Shown here in pieces: positions 29,104-40,068 of a DNA stretch of 64,000 bases. Origin of the DNA: Acidimicrobiales bacterium. Its GTDB lineage: Bacteria; Actinomycetota; Acidimicrobiia; Acidimicrobiales; Aldehydirespiratoraceae. Numbering within the stretch: the first letter of the stretch is position 1; each line of letters opens with the position of its first letter. Made by a program: the position numbers and the translations under genes. Under the pieces are notes generated by a model. The model was not told the DNA's origin, ran no database searches, and saw only the letters and a program-made list of their open reading frames with translations. The stretch lies in NCBI GenBank assembly GCA_029263215.1, contig JAJCXY010000041.1, forward strand, positions 1-64,000, written 5' to 3'.

Positions 29104-30156
29104 ATGCACAAACCAAAACTGGGATGGCTTCTCGCACTGTTAGCGGTGTTCGCCCTGTTGGCCGCAAGTTGCGGCGACGACTCCGGCGATGACGCCGTGG
29201 CCGACGACGCTGCCGGCGTCGACGACGACGGCGATGGCGCCGTGGCCGACGACGACATGGACGATGCCGAGCACACCCTCAGGGTTGCGATCGTGGCGCC
29301 CAGCGCAAGCAACGACCTCGCATTCACCCAGAGCATGGTCGATGGCGTCAACGCAATGAGTGCTGATGTCGAGGTGGCCATCACCGATGGCACCTTCATC
29401 GTCGATGAAGCGGCAGCGGCCATCCGTGGATATGCCGACGACGGCTTCGATCTGGTCATCGCCCACGGATCCCAGTACGGAGGTCCGCTGGCGGAGATCG
29501 CCCCCGACTTCCCCGACGTCACCTTCGCCTGGGGCACCGCGGCCGACAACTTCGGTCTCGACAATGTATTCGCCTACACGGTCCGGGCCGATGAGGGCGG
29601 ATTCGTCAACGGCACGATTGCCGCGGCCCTCACCGAGTCCGGCGTGATCGGAGTGGTCGGCCCGATCGAGGTCGGCGACGCCAAGCTCTACATCGACGGA
29701 TTCGTTGCCGGAGTCGCATCTGTCGACGACAGCATCGAGGTAAACGTCAACTACATCGAGTCCTTCGGCGATGTGGCGCTCGCGGCCGAAGCCGCCACCG
29801 CTCACTTGGCCAATGGGGCCGATGTCCTCACCGGCACAGCCCAGATGGTGGTCGGCGCCACCGGGGTCGCCCAGGAAGAGGGCGCGGCATGGTTCGGCAC
29901 CCAGTCGAACCAGACTGCACTCGGCGAGGAGATCGTCGTTGCTTCCCAGGTGTACCACTGGGAGGTCCTGCTCGATGAGATCGTCGCTGCCATGGAAGCC
30001 GGAGAGGCCGGATCGGTTCTCATCGCCACCCTCGCCAACGGTGGCCTCGTCATCGAATACAACGATGCCTACGGTCTCGACGCCGGCATCCAGACCGATG
30101 CCGAAGCGACAACAGCGGGCCTCGCTGATGGCTCCATCAGCACAGGCATCGAGTGA
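29104..30156 (+). CDS. BMP-family ABC transporter substrate-binding lipoprotein
   Basis: Lipobox LLAASCGDD, Asp-rich linker, PnrA/BmpA-like domain (GFDLVIAHGSQYGG..., VFAYTVRADEGGFVNGTIAA). Confidence 0.92.
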   Translation: MHKPKLGWLLALLAVFALLAASCGDDSGDDAVADDAAGVDDDGDGAVADDDMDDAEHTLRVAIVAPSASNDLAFTQSMVDGVNAMSADVEVAITDGTFIVDEAAAAIRGYADDGFDLVIAHGSQYGGPLAEIAPDFPDVTFAWGTAADNFGLDNVFAYTVRADEGGFVNGTIAAALTESGVIGVVGPIEVGDAKLYIDGFVAGVASVDDSIEVNVNYIESFGDVALAAEAATAHLANGADVLTGTAQMVVGATGVAQEEGAAWFGTQSNQTALGEEIVVASQVYHWEVLLDEIVAAMEAGEAGSVLIATLANGGLVIEYNDAYGLDAGIQTDAEATTAGLADGSISTGIE

Positions 30157-30174
30157 TCCGGAGGCCTTGATCAG

Positions 30175-31716
30175 ATGACCGACCCGGGAGCGCCGATGCT
30201 CGAGATGCGGGGGATAACCAAACGGTTCCCCGGCGTAGTCGCCAATGAAGGCGTCGATCTCACGGTGCTCCCGGGGCAGGTTCACACCCTGCTCGGCGAG
30301 AACGGTGCCGGGAAAAGCACCCTGATGAAGGTCCTCTACGGTCTGTATCGGCCCGACGAAGGCACCGTCCGACTCCGCGGTGAGGAGGTCACGATCACCT
30401 CGCCGGTCGACGCCATCGACCGCGGCATCGGCATGATCCATCAGCACTTCATGCTGGTGCCCACCCTCACGGTGGCGGAAAATGTCGCATTGGGACTCGG
30501 CGGCCGTAGGGGCCTCTGCGACATGGGGCCCGTGAAGCACCGTCTCGCCGAGGTGTCGGAACGCTATGGCCTCCAAGTCGATCCCGACGCCCTGATCTGG
30601 CAACTGGCAGTGGGTGAGCGGCAACGGGCCGAGATTCTCAAGGCTCTCTACCGCGATGCCCAACTGCTGGTGCTCGACGAGCCGACCGCCGTGCTCACCC
30701 CACCCGAGGTCGACGATCTCTTCGTGACCCTACGCCAGCTCACTGCCGATGGGCGGGGCCTGATCTTCATCAGCCACAAGCTCCATGAGGTCATGGACAT
30801 CTCTGATGAAATCACCGTCTTGCGCGACGGCAGGGTCTCGGGTCACACGACCCCTGCGGAATCCACTCGTGAGTCTCTCGCCCAGCTCATGGTGGGGCGC
30901 CCGGTCGAGTTGAGCCGTTTCGTAGAGCCGATCGACCGTGGCGATGAGAAGCTCGTCGTTCGTGACCTGCGGGTGCAAGGCGACCGCGGTTCGTTGGCTC
31001 TCGATGGAGTATCGGTGGGCGTGAGTGCGGGCGAGATCGTGGGCGTGGCCGGCGTGTCGGGCAACGGCCAGCGTGAACTGGCTGAAGCGATCAGCGGTCT
31101 TCGCGCTGTGGAGTCGGGACAGATCTCGGTCAGTGGTCGACCCATCGACGCCCCAACGCCCAAGGCGGTGCGGGAACTGGGACTCGCCTATGTCCCGGAG
31201 GAACGCATGAAGGACGGGGTGATCGGCGAGTTCACCGTGGCCGAAAACCTGATGCTGGTCGACTACGCCACACCGCCATATACGAAGCGGGGACTGCTCG
31301 ACTTCGGCGCGATCCGGGAGCGTTGTGCCGGCCTCGTCGACCGATATTCGGTGAAGACGCCATCGCTCGACACGCCTACGAGGCACCTCTCGGGTGGCAA
31401 TATCCAGAAGGTCGTGATCGCCCGCGAGTTCAGCGCTGAAGCCGAGGTCCTGGTGGTGGCTCAGCCCACACGAGGAGTTGATATCGGAGCGGCAGAGTAC
31501 ATCCACGAACGCCTCCTCGACCAGAGACGGACCGGCGCCGCCATCCTCTTGATCAGTGAGGATCTCGACGAGGTGATACAGCTTTCCGACCGCGTCATCG
31601 TGCTCTTCGAGGGCAGGGTTATGGGCGATCTCAACCGTGAAGAGGTCACTGTCGAGACGCTCGGCCTGCTCATGACCGGCGTGGAGCGACATCCAATTGG
31701 CAGCGTAGACAGCTAG
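30175..31716 (+). CDS. Tandem ABC ATP-binding protein (BMP/nucleoside type)
   Basis: [18 protein letters not shown]; second domain [16 protein letters not shown] and [15 protein letters not shown]. Confidence 0.93.
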   Translation: MTDPGAPMLEMRGITKRFPGVVANEGVDLTVLPGQVHTLLGENGAGKSTLMKVLYGLYRPDEGTVRLRGEEVTITSPVDAIDRGIGMIHQHFMLVPTLTVAENVALGLGGRRGLCDMGPVKHRLAEVSERYGLQVDPDALIWQLAVGERQRAEILKALYRDAQLLVLDEPTAVLTPPEVDDLFVTLRQLTADGRGLIFISHKLHEVMDISDEITVLRDGRVSGHTTPAESTRESLAQLMVGRPVELSRFVEPIDRGDEKLVVRDLRVQGDRGSLALDGVSVGVSAGEIVGVAGVSGNGQRELAEAISGLRAVESGQISVSGRPIDAPTPKAVRELGLAYVPEERMKDGVIGEFTVAENLMLVDYATPPYTKRGLLDFGAIRERCAGLVDRYSVKTPSLDTPTRHLSGGNIQKVVIAREFSAEAEVLVVAQPTRGVDIGAAEYIHERLLDQRRTGAAILLISEDLDEVIQLSDRVIVLFEGRVMGDLNREEVTVETLGLLMTGVERHPIGSVDS

Positions 31717-31737
31717 CCGATTCTCTAGGATCAGGCG

Positions 31738-32910
31738 ATGGCCACCTCCACCAGCGCACCCTTGTTGTCTCGTCAGGCCCTCAACGCGGAGTCGTCGGCA
31801 ATTCGCGATCTGCTTCGTCACGCTGGGAGGCCCGGAGTTCTCTCCCTCGCCGGCGGGCTTCCCGCCGCCGCGAGATTCCCCGTAGCGGAGATCGCCGACG
31901 CGGCCGCGGCCGTGCTCGGCCGGGGAGAGGGCCTGCAATACGGTCTCACCGAGGGCGACGCCCAACTTCGCGAATGGATAGCGGCCCGCCACACTGACCA
32001 GGGTTCACCCACCACCCCGGCCGACATCGTCGTCACCACCGGCTCCCAACAGGCTCTCGACCTCCTCACCAGGGTGCTGGTGGATCCTGGCGACACCGTG
32101 GTCGTAGGCGACCCGTGTTATGTCGGCGCCCGCCAGGCCCTTGCCTCCGCACAGCCCGAGTTCGTCGGTGTTCGGGTGGACCACCACGGACTCGTGGTCG
32201 ACGAACTCGGCGAGCAACTCTCGGGCGGACTCCGGCCCAAGCTCGTCTATGTCGTGGCCAACTTCGACAATCCGACCGGTGCCGTCCTCAGCGCCGAGCG
32301 TCGTCATCGACTGGTGGAGCTCGCCGAACAGCACGGCTTTCTGATCGTGGAGGACGACCCCTATGGAGCGCTCCGTTACCAGGGTGAAGCCGCGCCGGAG
32401 ATGGGACCAGGGTCGGATCGGGTGGTGAGGCTGCGTACCGTCTCCAAAACCCTGGCCCCCGGACTTCGCGTCGGCTGGATGGTGGGTCCCCCGTGGCTCA
32501 TCGAGGCGGTGACCATCGCCAAACAAGCTGTCGACCTGCACACCTCGACGGTGTCCCAAGCCGTGGTCCGTGAGCTGGTCACCCGGCCCGGTTGGCTCGA
32601 TACCCACATCGAGACCCTCCGACCCTGGTACGGAAATCAGCGCGATGCCTTGGTCGCGGCTCTGAGAGAGACGTTGCCCGAGGCCGAATTCGCCGAACCT
32701 CAGGGCGGGATGTTCCTCTGGTTGCGGATCCCGGGCAGCAACGCCCAGGAAATACTTCCCGTCGCGCTCGAGAGGGGAGTGGCATTCGTGCCCGGCGCCG
32801 CATTCGCGGTCCACCGCGATCTCGCTGACCACGTCCGGCTCAGCTTTGCCACAGTCGACTCCGCCGACCTTCCCGAAGCGGTGCGGCGGCTGGCCCACGT
32901 GGTGCGCTGA
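31738..32910 (+). CDS. PLP-dependent aminotransferase, class I (2-aminoadipate/MocR-like)
   Basis: LSLAGGLPAAARFP, TTGSQQALDL, NFDNPTGAVLS, TVSKTLAPGLRVGWMVGP. Confidence 0.92.
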   Translation: MATSTSAPLLSRQALNAESSAIRDLLRHAGRPGVLSLAGGLPAAARFPVAEIADAAAAVLGRGEGLQYGLTEGDAQLREWIAARHTDQGSPTTPADIVVTTGSQQALDLLTRVLVDPGDTVVVGDPCYVGARQALASAQPEFVGVRVDHHGLVVDELGEQLSGGLRPKLVYVVANFDNPTGAVLSAERRHRLVELAEQHGFLIVEDDPYGALRYQGEAAPEMGPGSDRVVRLRTVSKTLAPGLRVGWMVGPPWLIEAVTIAKQAVDLHTSTVSQAVVRELVTRPGWLDTHIETLRPWYGNQRDALVAALRETLPEAEFAEPQGGMFLWLRIPGSNAQEILPVALERGVAFVPGAAFAVHRDLADHVRLSFATVDSADLPEAVRRLAHVVR

Positions 32911-32968
32911 CGATCCACGGTGCATGATTGCCGTTCGCAATCAGCCGCACCCAGACCGGAGCACCATC

Positions 32969-33763
32969 GTGAATGTCGACCGCCTGCAATCATTGTTCGG
33001 ACTCGAAGGCAAGCGGGCTGTTGTCACCGGCGGATCCCGCGGGATTGGCTACATGATCGCGGATGGGCTGGTCGATGCCGGCTGCGAGGTGGTCATCTCG
33101 GCCCGCAAGGCCGATCAGGTAGCGGCGGCGGCGGAGGCCTTGTCGGCCAAGGGGACCTGTGTCGGGATACCCGCCGACCTCTCCACCGATTCCGGAATCG
33201 AGCACCTCGCCGCGGAGCTGGGTGAGCGCTGGGACGGGCTCGACATCTTGTGCAACAACGCCGGTGCCTCGTGGGGCGAACCCCTCGACAACTTCCCCGC
33301 CGGGGGGTGGGACAAGGTGATGAACGTCAATGTGCGCGGTGTGTTCTTTCTCACCCAGAAGCTCCTGCCCCAGCTCCGAGCCGCGGGCAGCGCAGAATCA
33401 CCGAGCCGGGTCATCAACACAGGTTCGGTCAATGGCCTCACTCCCCCCGAATGGGACACCTTCTCGTACTCGTCGTCGAAGGCGGCGGTGCACATGCTCA
33501 CCCGCCACCTCGCCAAGAGCTTGGCGCCGGACCACATCACCGTCAACGCGATCGCTCCGGGGCCCTTCGATAGCCAGATGATGGCCTTCGCGCTGAGCAA
33601 TCCGGATACCCGCGACGCCCTCGCCAACGATGTGCCGATGGGCCGGATCGGCGTGCCCGACGACATGGCCGGTGTCGCTATCTACCTGGCATCGCAGGCG
33701 GGATCGTTCGTGACGGGAGCGATCGTTCCCGTCTCCGGCGGTCTGTCCACCGTCTACAAGTAG
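32969..33763 (+). CDS. SDR-family oxidoreductase
   Basis: AVVTGGSRGIGYMIA, NNAGASWG, YSSSKAAVHMLTRHLAK; GTG start. Confidence 0.92.
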   Translation: MNVDRLQSLFGLEGKRAVVTGGSRGIGYMIADGLVDAGCEVVISARKADQVAAAAEALSAKGTCVGIPADLSTDSGIEHLAAELGERWDGLDILCNNAGASWGEPLDNFPAGGWDKVMNVNVRGVFFLTQKLLPQLRAAGSAESPSRVINTGSVNGLTPPEWDTFSYSSSKAAVHMLTRHLAKSLAPDHITVNAIAPGPFDSQMMAFALSNPDTRDALANDVPMGRIGVPDDMAGVAIYLASQAGSFVTGAIVPVSGGLSTVYK

Positions 33764-34209
33764 GTCCCCGCCTGCTGGGGGAGCCCCGGCCGTTGGGGTG
33801 CCTGGTCGGGTCGGTTGGCCTGGAGCTGTTGTAGCTGCATCGCAGCAGCGGCATGCTGCTGGGCCATCGACGCCTGGAGTCCTTGAAGCAGGCCTTGGAG
33901 CCAGCCGACGAGCTGGGCTTGAGCAACCCGGATCTCGGCTTCCGAGGGGACGCCATCGTCGCCGCAGCAGGCCGTGAACTCGGTGAGTTCGTCCATCAGA
34001 TCCGATGACAGCACCGTGGCCAGTTCCTCCATCGTCTCATTGTGGATTCGCGCCAACATCCGGCGGCTGTCCTCATCGGTGTCGGCCTGACGGACCTCGG
34101 CCATGAGGGTCTGAACCATGGTGCCGAGCCGGATCAGCTTGGCCGGATCGGACACGCTTGGCTCAGGTTCGGGTTCGGGTTCGGGCTCATCGATAGGTAG
34201 ATCGCTCAT
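33754..34209 (-). CDS. bpa: Bacterial proteasome activator (Bpa/PafE, DUF2587 family)
   Basis: PAKLIRLGTMVQTLMAEVRQADTDEDSRRMLARIHNETMEELATVLSSDLMDEL...VPSEAEIRVAQAQLVGWLQGLLQGLQASMAQQHAAAAMQLQQL; C-terminus ...AGTYL matches the family GQYL-type tail. EP-repeat N-terminus. Confidence 0.88.
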   Translation of the reverse strand: MSDLPIDEPEPEPEPEPSVSDPAKLIRLGTMVQTLMAEVRQADTDEDSRRMLARIHNETMEELATVLSSDLMDELTEFTACCGDDGVPSEAEIRVAQAQLVGWLQGLLQGLQASMAQQHAAAAMQLQQLQANRPDQAPQRPGLPQQAGTYL

Positions 34210-34270
34210 GGTGTAACAGTGTCATAACCGGGGCCTCTTGCGCGCTAGCCGGCCGGGCCCTCCTAGGCGA

Positions 34271-36322
34271 TCAAGGGCTGATCGAGCGCACGACGGGTAG
34301 CAGGATGTTCCGTTCGAGCAGGGGAAGTTCGTCGTCGTAGCCGATCATGGTCACGTTCATGGAATTGTCGTCGCTTCGCTCATAGACGACGAGATCGAGG
34401 CCGGCGGTCGAGAATACGAAGCGACTCCACTCGGACCCCAAACCTGACGGCAGGGCCGACGCCTTGAGATCCCCTGATGCTTCCACGTCGAGATACCAGA
34501 ACAGCTCATCCCGATCGATCGGGCCGGCTCTCAACACCAGGGCGGTGGGGTCGAGTTGGTCGAGGCTGCGCCACCAGACGTCTTCATCCACGTAGGCCTC
34601 GCCCCACCAGTCGGGAAGCTCGACATCGATCAGTTGGGTACCCGGCCCTGGCTTCACGTCGAACGATCCGGAGAAGGTCTCGGCTGTGAGCTCGGGGACG
34701 AGCCCCACCGGACGGTCGTCGACCAGGGGGCCGGTGGCGATCGAGGCGCACCCTGTTGCGAGGGGTCGGCCGGGGTCGTCGATGAACTCCGTCATGATTC
34801 CCGAGGCGCAGAGGCCTTCGTCGGAGTCGTGGCCGAGGTCGGCCGACGCGACGAGGGTCGCAGCGGGCAGCCGGGCGGCCAGGGCGTCAGCCCACCACGG
34901 AGGGGTTATCGGGTCGATCCCGCCCGACATGACGAGGGTGGGCGCGCCCCAGCTGACCGGATCGTTCTCGGCCGGGGCGCTGGGGCCGGTGTCCCAGCTC
35001 GCGCAGATCTCGATCAGGTCCACGCCGATCAGGCCAGGGGCGAGGTTGATTCGCTCGTACGGCGAGGTTGACGCTGCGGCCTCGTCGAGTTGGGCCGGCG
35101 TGGTGAAGGGGACTTCCTCACGGCACTGCACCGCCACGTAGGCGGCAACCTCCCCGATGTCGAAGACGCCGTCGCGGGCGATCCGCTCCAGCCTGGACAC
35201 ATCGCCGTCGAGATAGTCGATGAGGGTGTCGGGTATCATCGCTGCGGTTGCCGCGGTGTAGAGCAGGGAGTGAAAGCCGTTGATCAGGTCGTCGCCGTTG
35301 AACTGCATGTCGTATGTCGAGTCCTGGCTGACGGGAATCTCCACGGGCATCGGCTGGGCATCGAGGATCGCCACCACCTGTTCGAACGCAGCCCACGGGT
35401 CGGGCAGTGCCTCGCCGCAGATCGGGCTGTCGACACAGGCCTGGAAGACATGGTCGAGGGCGGCCTCGTAGGTCTCGGGCACCGAGCCGATCAGGTTCTC
35501 CTCGATCGGATAGACCCCGCTGAGGATCACCGCTCGGATACCTTCGGGGTGATCGCGCATGATCGTCTGGGCCAGGCGGGTGCCGTAGGAGTTGCCGTAG
35601 AGGTTGTACCGGTCGACCCCGAGGGCATACATCAGCTCCACCACGTCGTCGGCGTGTGATTCGCTGTTGTACGAGCCCAGATCGATGCCGTTGTCGTTGC
35701 TCAGCCGTTCACCGCAACCGGCCACCAGATCGGTGTAGTCGGCGGCGATGTCGACATGGGCGGTGGCGCTGGCGAAGAACTCGTCGTCGAGGAGATAGGC
35801 CTCATGGCAGATCGGTAGAGCCGACGACTCGCCCGCGCCTCTCTGATCGAAGAGGATGACGTCGCGGTCGGCTATGAAAGGATCGACCACCGACAGGTAG
35901 AGCCGGTCGGCGTTCGCCAGAACCGAACCCCCTGGTCCTCCGTGCAGATACACGACCGGATCCGGCTCAGGGGCGGCGGTCTTGGCTCGGAAGATCGCGA
36001 AGGCGATGGAGACCGGATCCACCGCGGGATCATGGCGGGGCGGCACCGTGATCGTCCCGCACTCGACCCCGACAGGGACCGCGTCGGTGTCGAACGTACA
36101 GATCGCCTTCTCGACATCTAGAGGGATGGAGAGCGGGTCGGCTCCACCGGGCGTGCTGGAGTCGGTGGGCGGAGGCAGTCTGGTGACTGCGTCCGGGTCG
36201 ATTCGAGAGATGTCGGGAGCGCTGTAGCGGTCGGCCAACTCGTCGGGTGAGATCGAACTGCACGCGGCAGCCACCGAAGCGAGAACCAGTCCGAGGGCGA
36301 GGCCCCGACGACAGACCGGCAT
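34271..36322 (-). CDS. Alpha/beta hydrolase (TAP-like) lipoprotein
   Basis: Lipobox LASVAAACSS; YLHGGPGGSVLANAD, LFDQRGAGESS, nucleophile elbow YGNSYGTRLAQ. Confidence 0.87.
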   Translation of the reverse strand: MPVCRRGLALGLVLASVAAACSSISPDELADRYSAPDISRIDPDAVTRLPPPTDSSTPGGADPLSIPLDVEKAICTFDTDAVPVGVECGTITVPPRHDPAVDPVSIAFAIFRAKTAAPEPDPVVYLHGGPGGSVLANADRLYLSVVDPFIADRDVILFDQRGAGESSALPICHEAYLLDDEFFASATAHVDIAADYTDLVAGCGERLSNDNGIDLGSYNSESHADDVVELMYALGVDRYNLYGNSYGTRLAQTIMRDHPEGIRAVILSGVYPIEENLIGSVPETYEAALDHVFQACVDSPICGEALPDPWAAFEQVVAILDAQPMPVEIPVSQDSTYDMQFNGDDLINGFHSLLYTAATAAMIPDTLIDYLDGDVSRLERIARDGVFDIGEVAAYVAVQCREEVPFTTPAQLDEAAASTSPYERINLAPGLIGVDLIEICASWDTGPSAPAENDPVSWGAPTLVMSGGIDPITPPWWADALAARLPAATLVASADLGHDSDEGLCASGIMTEFIDDPGRPLATGCASIATGPLVDDRPVGLVPELTAETFSGSFDVKPGPGTQLIDVELPDWWGEAYVDEDVWWRSLDQLDPTALVLRAGPIDRDELFWYLDVEASGDLKASALPSGLGSEWSRFVFSTAGLDLVVYERSDDNSMNVTMIGYDDELPLLERNILLPVVRSISP

Positions 36323-36326
36323 CGGC

Positions 36327-37301
36327 TCAGATCTTTACGCGGACGCCGGCACCGGTGGTGATCGCCTTGTCGTAGATCACCTGAGCGGCGGCGATGTCTT
36401 CCACCGCGTGGCCCGTCGACTTGTAGACCGTGAGTTCGTGGTCGCTGGTTCGCGCCCGGGCCCGGCCCGCGAGTACCTCGCCCACCTCCACGACCTTGTC
36501 GACGTCGATTCCCTGAAGTTCGTGGGCACCGGCGGGCGGTGCGTTGCTGGTGGCCCCCCGCCATTCCACCAGAACACGATCGGCGGCTGTCATCGTCGCG
36601 GAGTCGATCTCGGGGCCGCTGGTGCCACCGACCGACGACACGTGGGTGCCGCGGCTCAGCCAGGCGTGGTCGATGACGGGCTCGGGTGCATCGGTGCACA
36701 GGGCCACCACATCGGCACCCCGTACCGCCTCCTCGAAGGTCGACACGGCTCGCGCTCCTGAGGTGACCGCGGCAAGGGCCTGGGCCGATGCCGGGTTGCG
36801 AGACGCGATGCGGATGTCGGTCCAGTCGCGGATCTTGGCGAAGGTGCGAGCGGCCGCATGGCCCTGGACGCCGGCACCGATTATCGCCAGGGTGGTGGCG
36901 TCGGCTCGCGCCGCCAGGTCGGCTCCGAGTGCGGCGGCAGCGCCGGTTCGGATGCCGGTGAGATAGGTGCCGTCCATCAGGGCAAGAGGACGGCCGTTGT
37001 CCTGGTCGAATACAGCAACCAGGGCCTGATGGCTCGGTATCGAGGTTCCGTGGTTGCCCGGGAAGACGCTCACCAGCTTCGCGGCCATGCCCATTTGGTC
37101 GACGTTGCCTGGCATCGCGCCCAACAGGCCGAGCCCGGTTCGGGCGGCTACTCGCGGTGGCACACTGGCGTCGCCATTGGAGAAAGCGAGAAGGGCCTGC
37201 TCCAGCGACTCCCTGAGATCGTTCAGGTCGAGTAGCTCGAAGCACTCTGCCCCCGAAATGATCAGCAGGTCTCGTGCTGACGGAACGAGTGGATCATCCA
37301 T
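36327..37301 (-). CDS. Ornithine cyclodeaminase / mu-crystallin family protein
   Basis: LMDGTYLTGIRTGAAAALGADLAARADATTLAIIGAGVQGHAAARTFA. Confidence 0.92.
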   Translation of the reverse strand: MDDPLVPSARDLLIISGAECFELLDLNDLRESLEQALLAFSNGDASVPPRVAARTGLGLLGAMPGNVDQMGMAAKLVSVFPGNHGTSIPSHQALVAVFDQDNGRPLALMDGTYLTGIRTGAAAALGADLAARADATTLAIIGAGVQGHAAARTFAKIRDWTDIRIASRNPASAQALAAVTSGARAVSTFEEAVRGADVVALCTDAPEPVIDHAWLSRGTHVSSVGGTSGPEIDSATMTAADRVLVEWRGATSNAPPAGAHELQGIDVDKVVEVGEVLAGRARARTSDHELTVYKSTGHAVEDIAAAQVIYDKAITTGAGVRVKI

Positions 37302-37333
37302 CTCAGGTCTCCTGTTCACCCGGTGAGGGTGGG

Positions 37334-38026
37334 TCAGTGCGGTCCGAACGTGTTGATGAGCTTCTCGTAGACGTCGGCCGAGAATCCTTCGGCTTGAGAG
37401 GCCTTGATCAGGGTGGATTCCTGTTCCCTCTGTCGTGCGACCACAGCGGGGATTTCGCGGGCATGTTCGTGGGGGATGACGACCGCGCCGTGCACGTCGG
37501 CATGCACAAGATCGCCAGGGGCGACCCGCATGCCGTGGACGGTGACGGGGATCGCGTATTCGACTTCGTGAACCCAAGCATGTGAAGTGGCCACCGAACC
37601 AGCGAGCGCTTGGAAGCCGTCGGCCCAGTCGTCGAGGTCGCGGATGCTGCCGTTGGTGACCACCCCGATCGACCCCAGCCCCTTGTGAACGTTGGAGTGC
37701 ACTTCGCCCCACCAGGCCCCGAAGCCCACGTGAGCGTCTACATCTTCGATGACGGTGATGGTGGGCTCATCGCCTTCATCTATATGGCGGTAGTAGGCGA
37801 TCCGCGACGCGGCGTCGGCTTCCGTCGTGCGGCCCGATGGTTGTGATGATCGGATGGTGGCGGTGCGGGCGTAGCCAACCATGGCTTGGGCCGTGCGGTC
37901 GATGACGAAGAAGGGGTCGGTGGTGTAGCCCCACCCCCGCCGTTCGGGGGCGACCGCCTCGATCGCGTTGCAGATCGTCGGCGTATCGATGTCGGCCAGT
38001 TCGTCGAGTTCGGTCTGGTTCAACAT
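37334..38026 (-). CDS. RraA-family protein (HMG/CHA aldolase-like)
   Basis: LADIDTPTICNAIEA, GFGAWWGEVHSNVHKGLGSIGVVTNGSIRDLDD, GDLVHADVHGAVVIP. Confidence 0.9.
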   Translation of the reverse strand: MLNQTELDELADIDTPTICNAIEAVAPERRGWGYTTDPFFVIDRTAQAMVGYARTATIRSSQPSGRTTEADAASRIAYYRHIDEGDEPTITVIEDVDAHVGFGAWWGEVHSNVHKGLGSIGVVTNGSIRDLDDWADGFQALAGSVATSHAWVHEVEYAIPVTVHGMRVAPGDLVHADVHGAVVIPHEHAREIPAVVARQREQESTLIKASQAEGFSADVYEKLINTFGPH

Positions 38027-38099
38027 GTGAGCAGCGTAGCCAGAGCACCAGGCCACCGGTCCACGAGGGGACTCCGATGCGCCTCGGTACCCTTCCGCG

Positions 38100-39932
38100 G
38101 TGATCACACGCGACGACCTGCGCAATGTGGCCATGATCGCCCATGTCGATCACGGCAAGACAACCCTCGTCGACGCGCTCCTGCGTCAGGCGGGAGCGTT
38201 CCGCGAGGGTGCCGCGCTCACCGATCGAGTCATGGATTCCATGGACCTCGAGCGTGAAAAGGGGATCACGATCCTCGCCAAGAATGCCGCGATCACTCAC
38301 CGCGGCGTGAAGATCAATATCGTCGACACCCCCGGCCACGCCGACTTTGGCGGCGAGGTGGAGCGGGCCCTCACTATGGTCGACGGGGTTCTCCTGCTCG
38401 TCGATGCTTCCGAGGGACCGCTCCCCCAGACCCGCTTTGTTCTGCGCAAGGCGCTCGAACTGGAACTGCCGGTGGTGCTGGTGATCAACAAGATCGACCG
38501 CCCCGACGCCCGCATCGCCGAAGTGGTCGACGATGTATACGAACTCTTCCTCGACCTCGACGCCGAGGAGCACCACATCGAGTTCCCGATCGTCTACACG
38601 ATCGCGCGAGAGGGAATGGCTACCCTCGATCCCGACGTTCCCGGCACCGACCTCGATCCCCTTTTCGAGGTCCTGCTCGACACCGTGCCGGCACCCACCC
38701 ACGATCCCGATCACCCGATGAGGGCATGGGTCACCAACCTCGATGCGTCGCCCTACGTGGGGCGCATCGCCATCTGTCGCGTTCAGCACGGCACCATCCG
38801 CAAGGGTCAGGCGATCGGATGGTGTCGCGCCGACGGCTCGGTGGCAACGGCTCGGGTCGGCACCCTCACCGTCACCGACGCGCTCGACCAGGTCGAGGTC
38901 GACGAGGCGGGCCCCGGTGAGCTCATCGGTGTGGCCGGCATCGAGGAAGTGACGATCGGCGAAACGCTCGCCGACATCAACGATCCTCGACCCTTCCCGG
39001 CCATCACCGTCGACGAACCCACCCTGTCGATGACCATCGGCGTCAACACTTCTCCGCTCGCAGGCGTCGATGGCAAGAAGCTCACGGCCCGGCTCATCAA
39101 GGCCCGTCTCGACTCCGAACTCGTCGGCAACGTCTCGATCCGTGTTCTCGACACCGAGCGGCCCGACACTTGGGAGGTCCAGGGCCGCGGTGAACTCCAG
39201 CTCGCCATCCTCGTGGAAACCATGCGTCGAGAGGGTTTCGAGCTCACCGTCGGCAAGCCGGCTGTGCTCACCAAAGAGATCGACGAGACTCTGCACGAGC
39301 CCACTGAGCGGCTCACGATCGATGTGCCCGAAGAACATCTCGGCGCCGTCACCCAGCTGCTCGGTACCCGCAAGGCCCGTATGGACGACATGTCCAACCA
39401 CGGCACCGGCTGGGTCCGGCTCGACTATGTGGTGCCGGCCCGTGCCCTCATAGGTTTCCGCACCGAGTTTCTCACCGAGACCCGCGGCACCGGCCTTCTC
39501 CACCACGTTTTTGAAGGGTGGATGCCCTGGGCGGGCGAAATCCGCACCCGTCACACCGGCAGCGTGGTGGCCGATCGCAACGGCGACACCACTGGCTATG
39601 CCATTGCATCGCTGCAGGAACGCTCGGCGCTCTACGTGGCACCAGGAACGAAGGTCTACGAGGGCATGATCGTCGGTGAGAACGCACGCTCCGAGGACAT
39701 GGACGTCAACATCGTCCGCGAAAAGAAGCAGACGAACATCCGCACCCAGTCGTCCGACGACACCATCCGCCTCACGCCCCCGAAACTGCTGTCGCTCGAG
39801 CAGGCTCTCGAAACGATCGCCGACGATGAATGCGTCGAGGTCACCCCTGCCTCGGTGCGGATGCGTAAGTCGGTTCTCGACGCGGGTGATCGGGCCCGGA
39901 TCCTCAAGCGGATCAAGGCGCCTCGCGAGTGA
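38100..39932 (+). CDS. typA: Translational GTPase TypA/BipA
   Basis: [29 protein letters not shown]-like [28 protein letters not shown]-terminal TypA region. Confidence 0.96.
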   Translation: MITRDDLRNVAMIAHVDHGKTTLVDALLRQAGAFREGAALTDRVMDSMDLEREKGITILAKNAAITHRGVKINIVDTPGHADFGGEVERALTMVDGVLLLVDASEGPLPQTRFVLRKALELELPVVLVINKIDRPDARIAEVVDDVYELFLDLDAEEHHIEFPIVYTIAREGMATLDPDVPGTDLDPLFEVLLDTVPAPTHDPDHPMRAWVTNLDASPYVGRIAICRVQHGTIRKGQAIGWCRADGSVATARVGTLTVTDALDQVEVDEAGPGELIGVAGIEEVTIGETLADINDPRPFPAITVDEPTLSMTIGVNTSPLAGVDGKKLTARLIKARLDSELVGNVSIRVLDTERPDTWEVQGRGELQLAILVETMRREGFELTVGKPAVLTKEIDETLHEPTERLTIDVPEEHLGAVTQLLGTRKARMDDMSNHGTGWVRLDYVVPARALIGFRTEFLTETRGTGLLHHVFEGWMPWAGEIRTRHTGSVVADRNGDTTGYAIASLQERSALYVAPGTKVYEGMIVGENARSEDMDVNIVREKKQTNIRTQSSDDTIRLTPPKLLSLEQALETIADDECVEVTPASVRMRKSVLDAGDRARILKRIKAPRE

Positions 39933-40068
39933 GTGCCTACCTCGCCGCGCAACGAGGGGTTCCCAGCGAGCGTTGAGACGGTGCGAAGATATTCAGCATG
40001 GACGTGCTGGATGAATGAAGAGCGCCCATATCCCGGTCGCCGCGAATATCGGGTGCCGGATTGTGTCG

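Noticed and set aside
29140-30663. 507-aa minus-strand ORF
   Set aside because: Antisense to BMP-family binding protein and ABC ATPase genes; no motifs.
30730-31992. 420-aa minus-strand ORF
   Set aside because: Antisense to the ABC ATPase and aminotransferase genes; no recognisable motifs.
34155-34190. Tandem GGTTCG hexamer repeat
   Set aside because: Encodes the EPEPEPEP N-terminus of the Bpa-like protein; simple coding repeat.
37776-39554. 592-aa minus-strand ORF
   Set aside because: Antisense to typA; composition is typical of shadow ORFs in high-GC DNA and no domain is recognisable.
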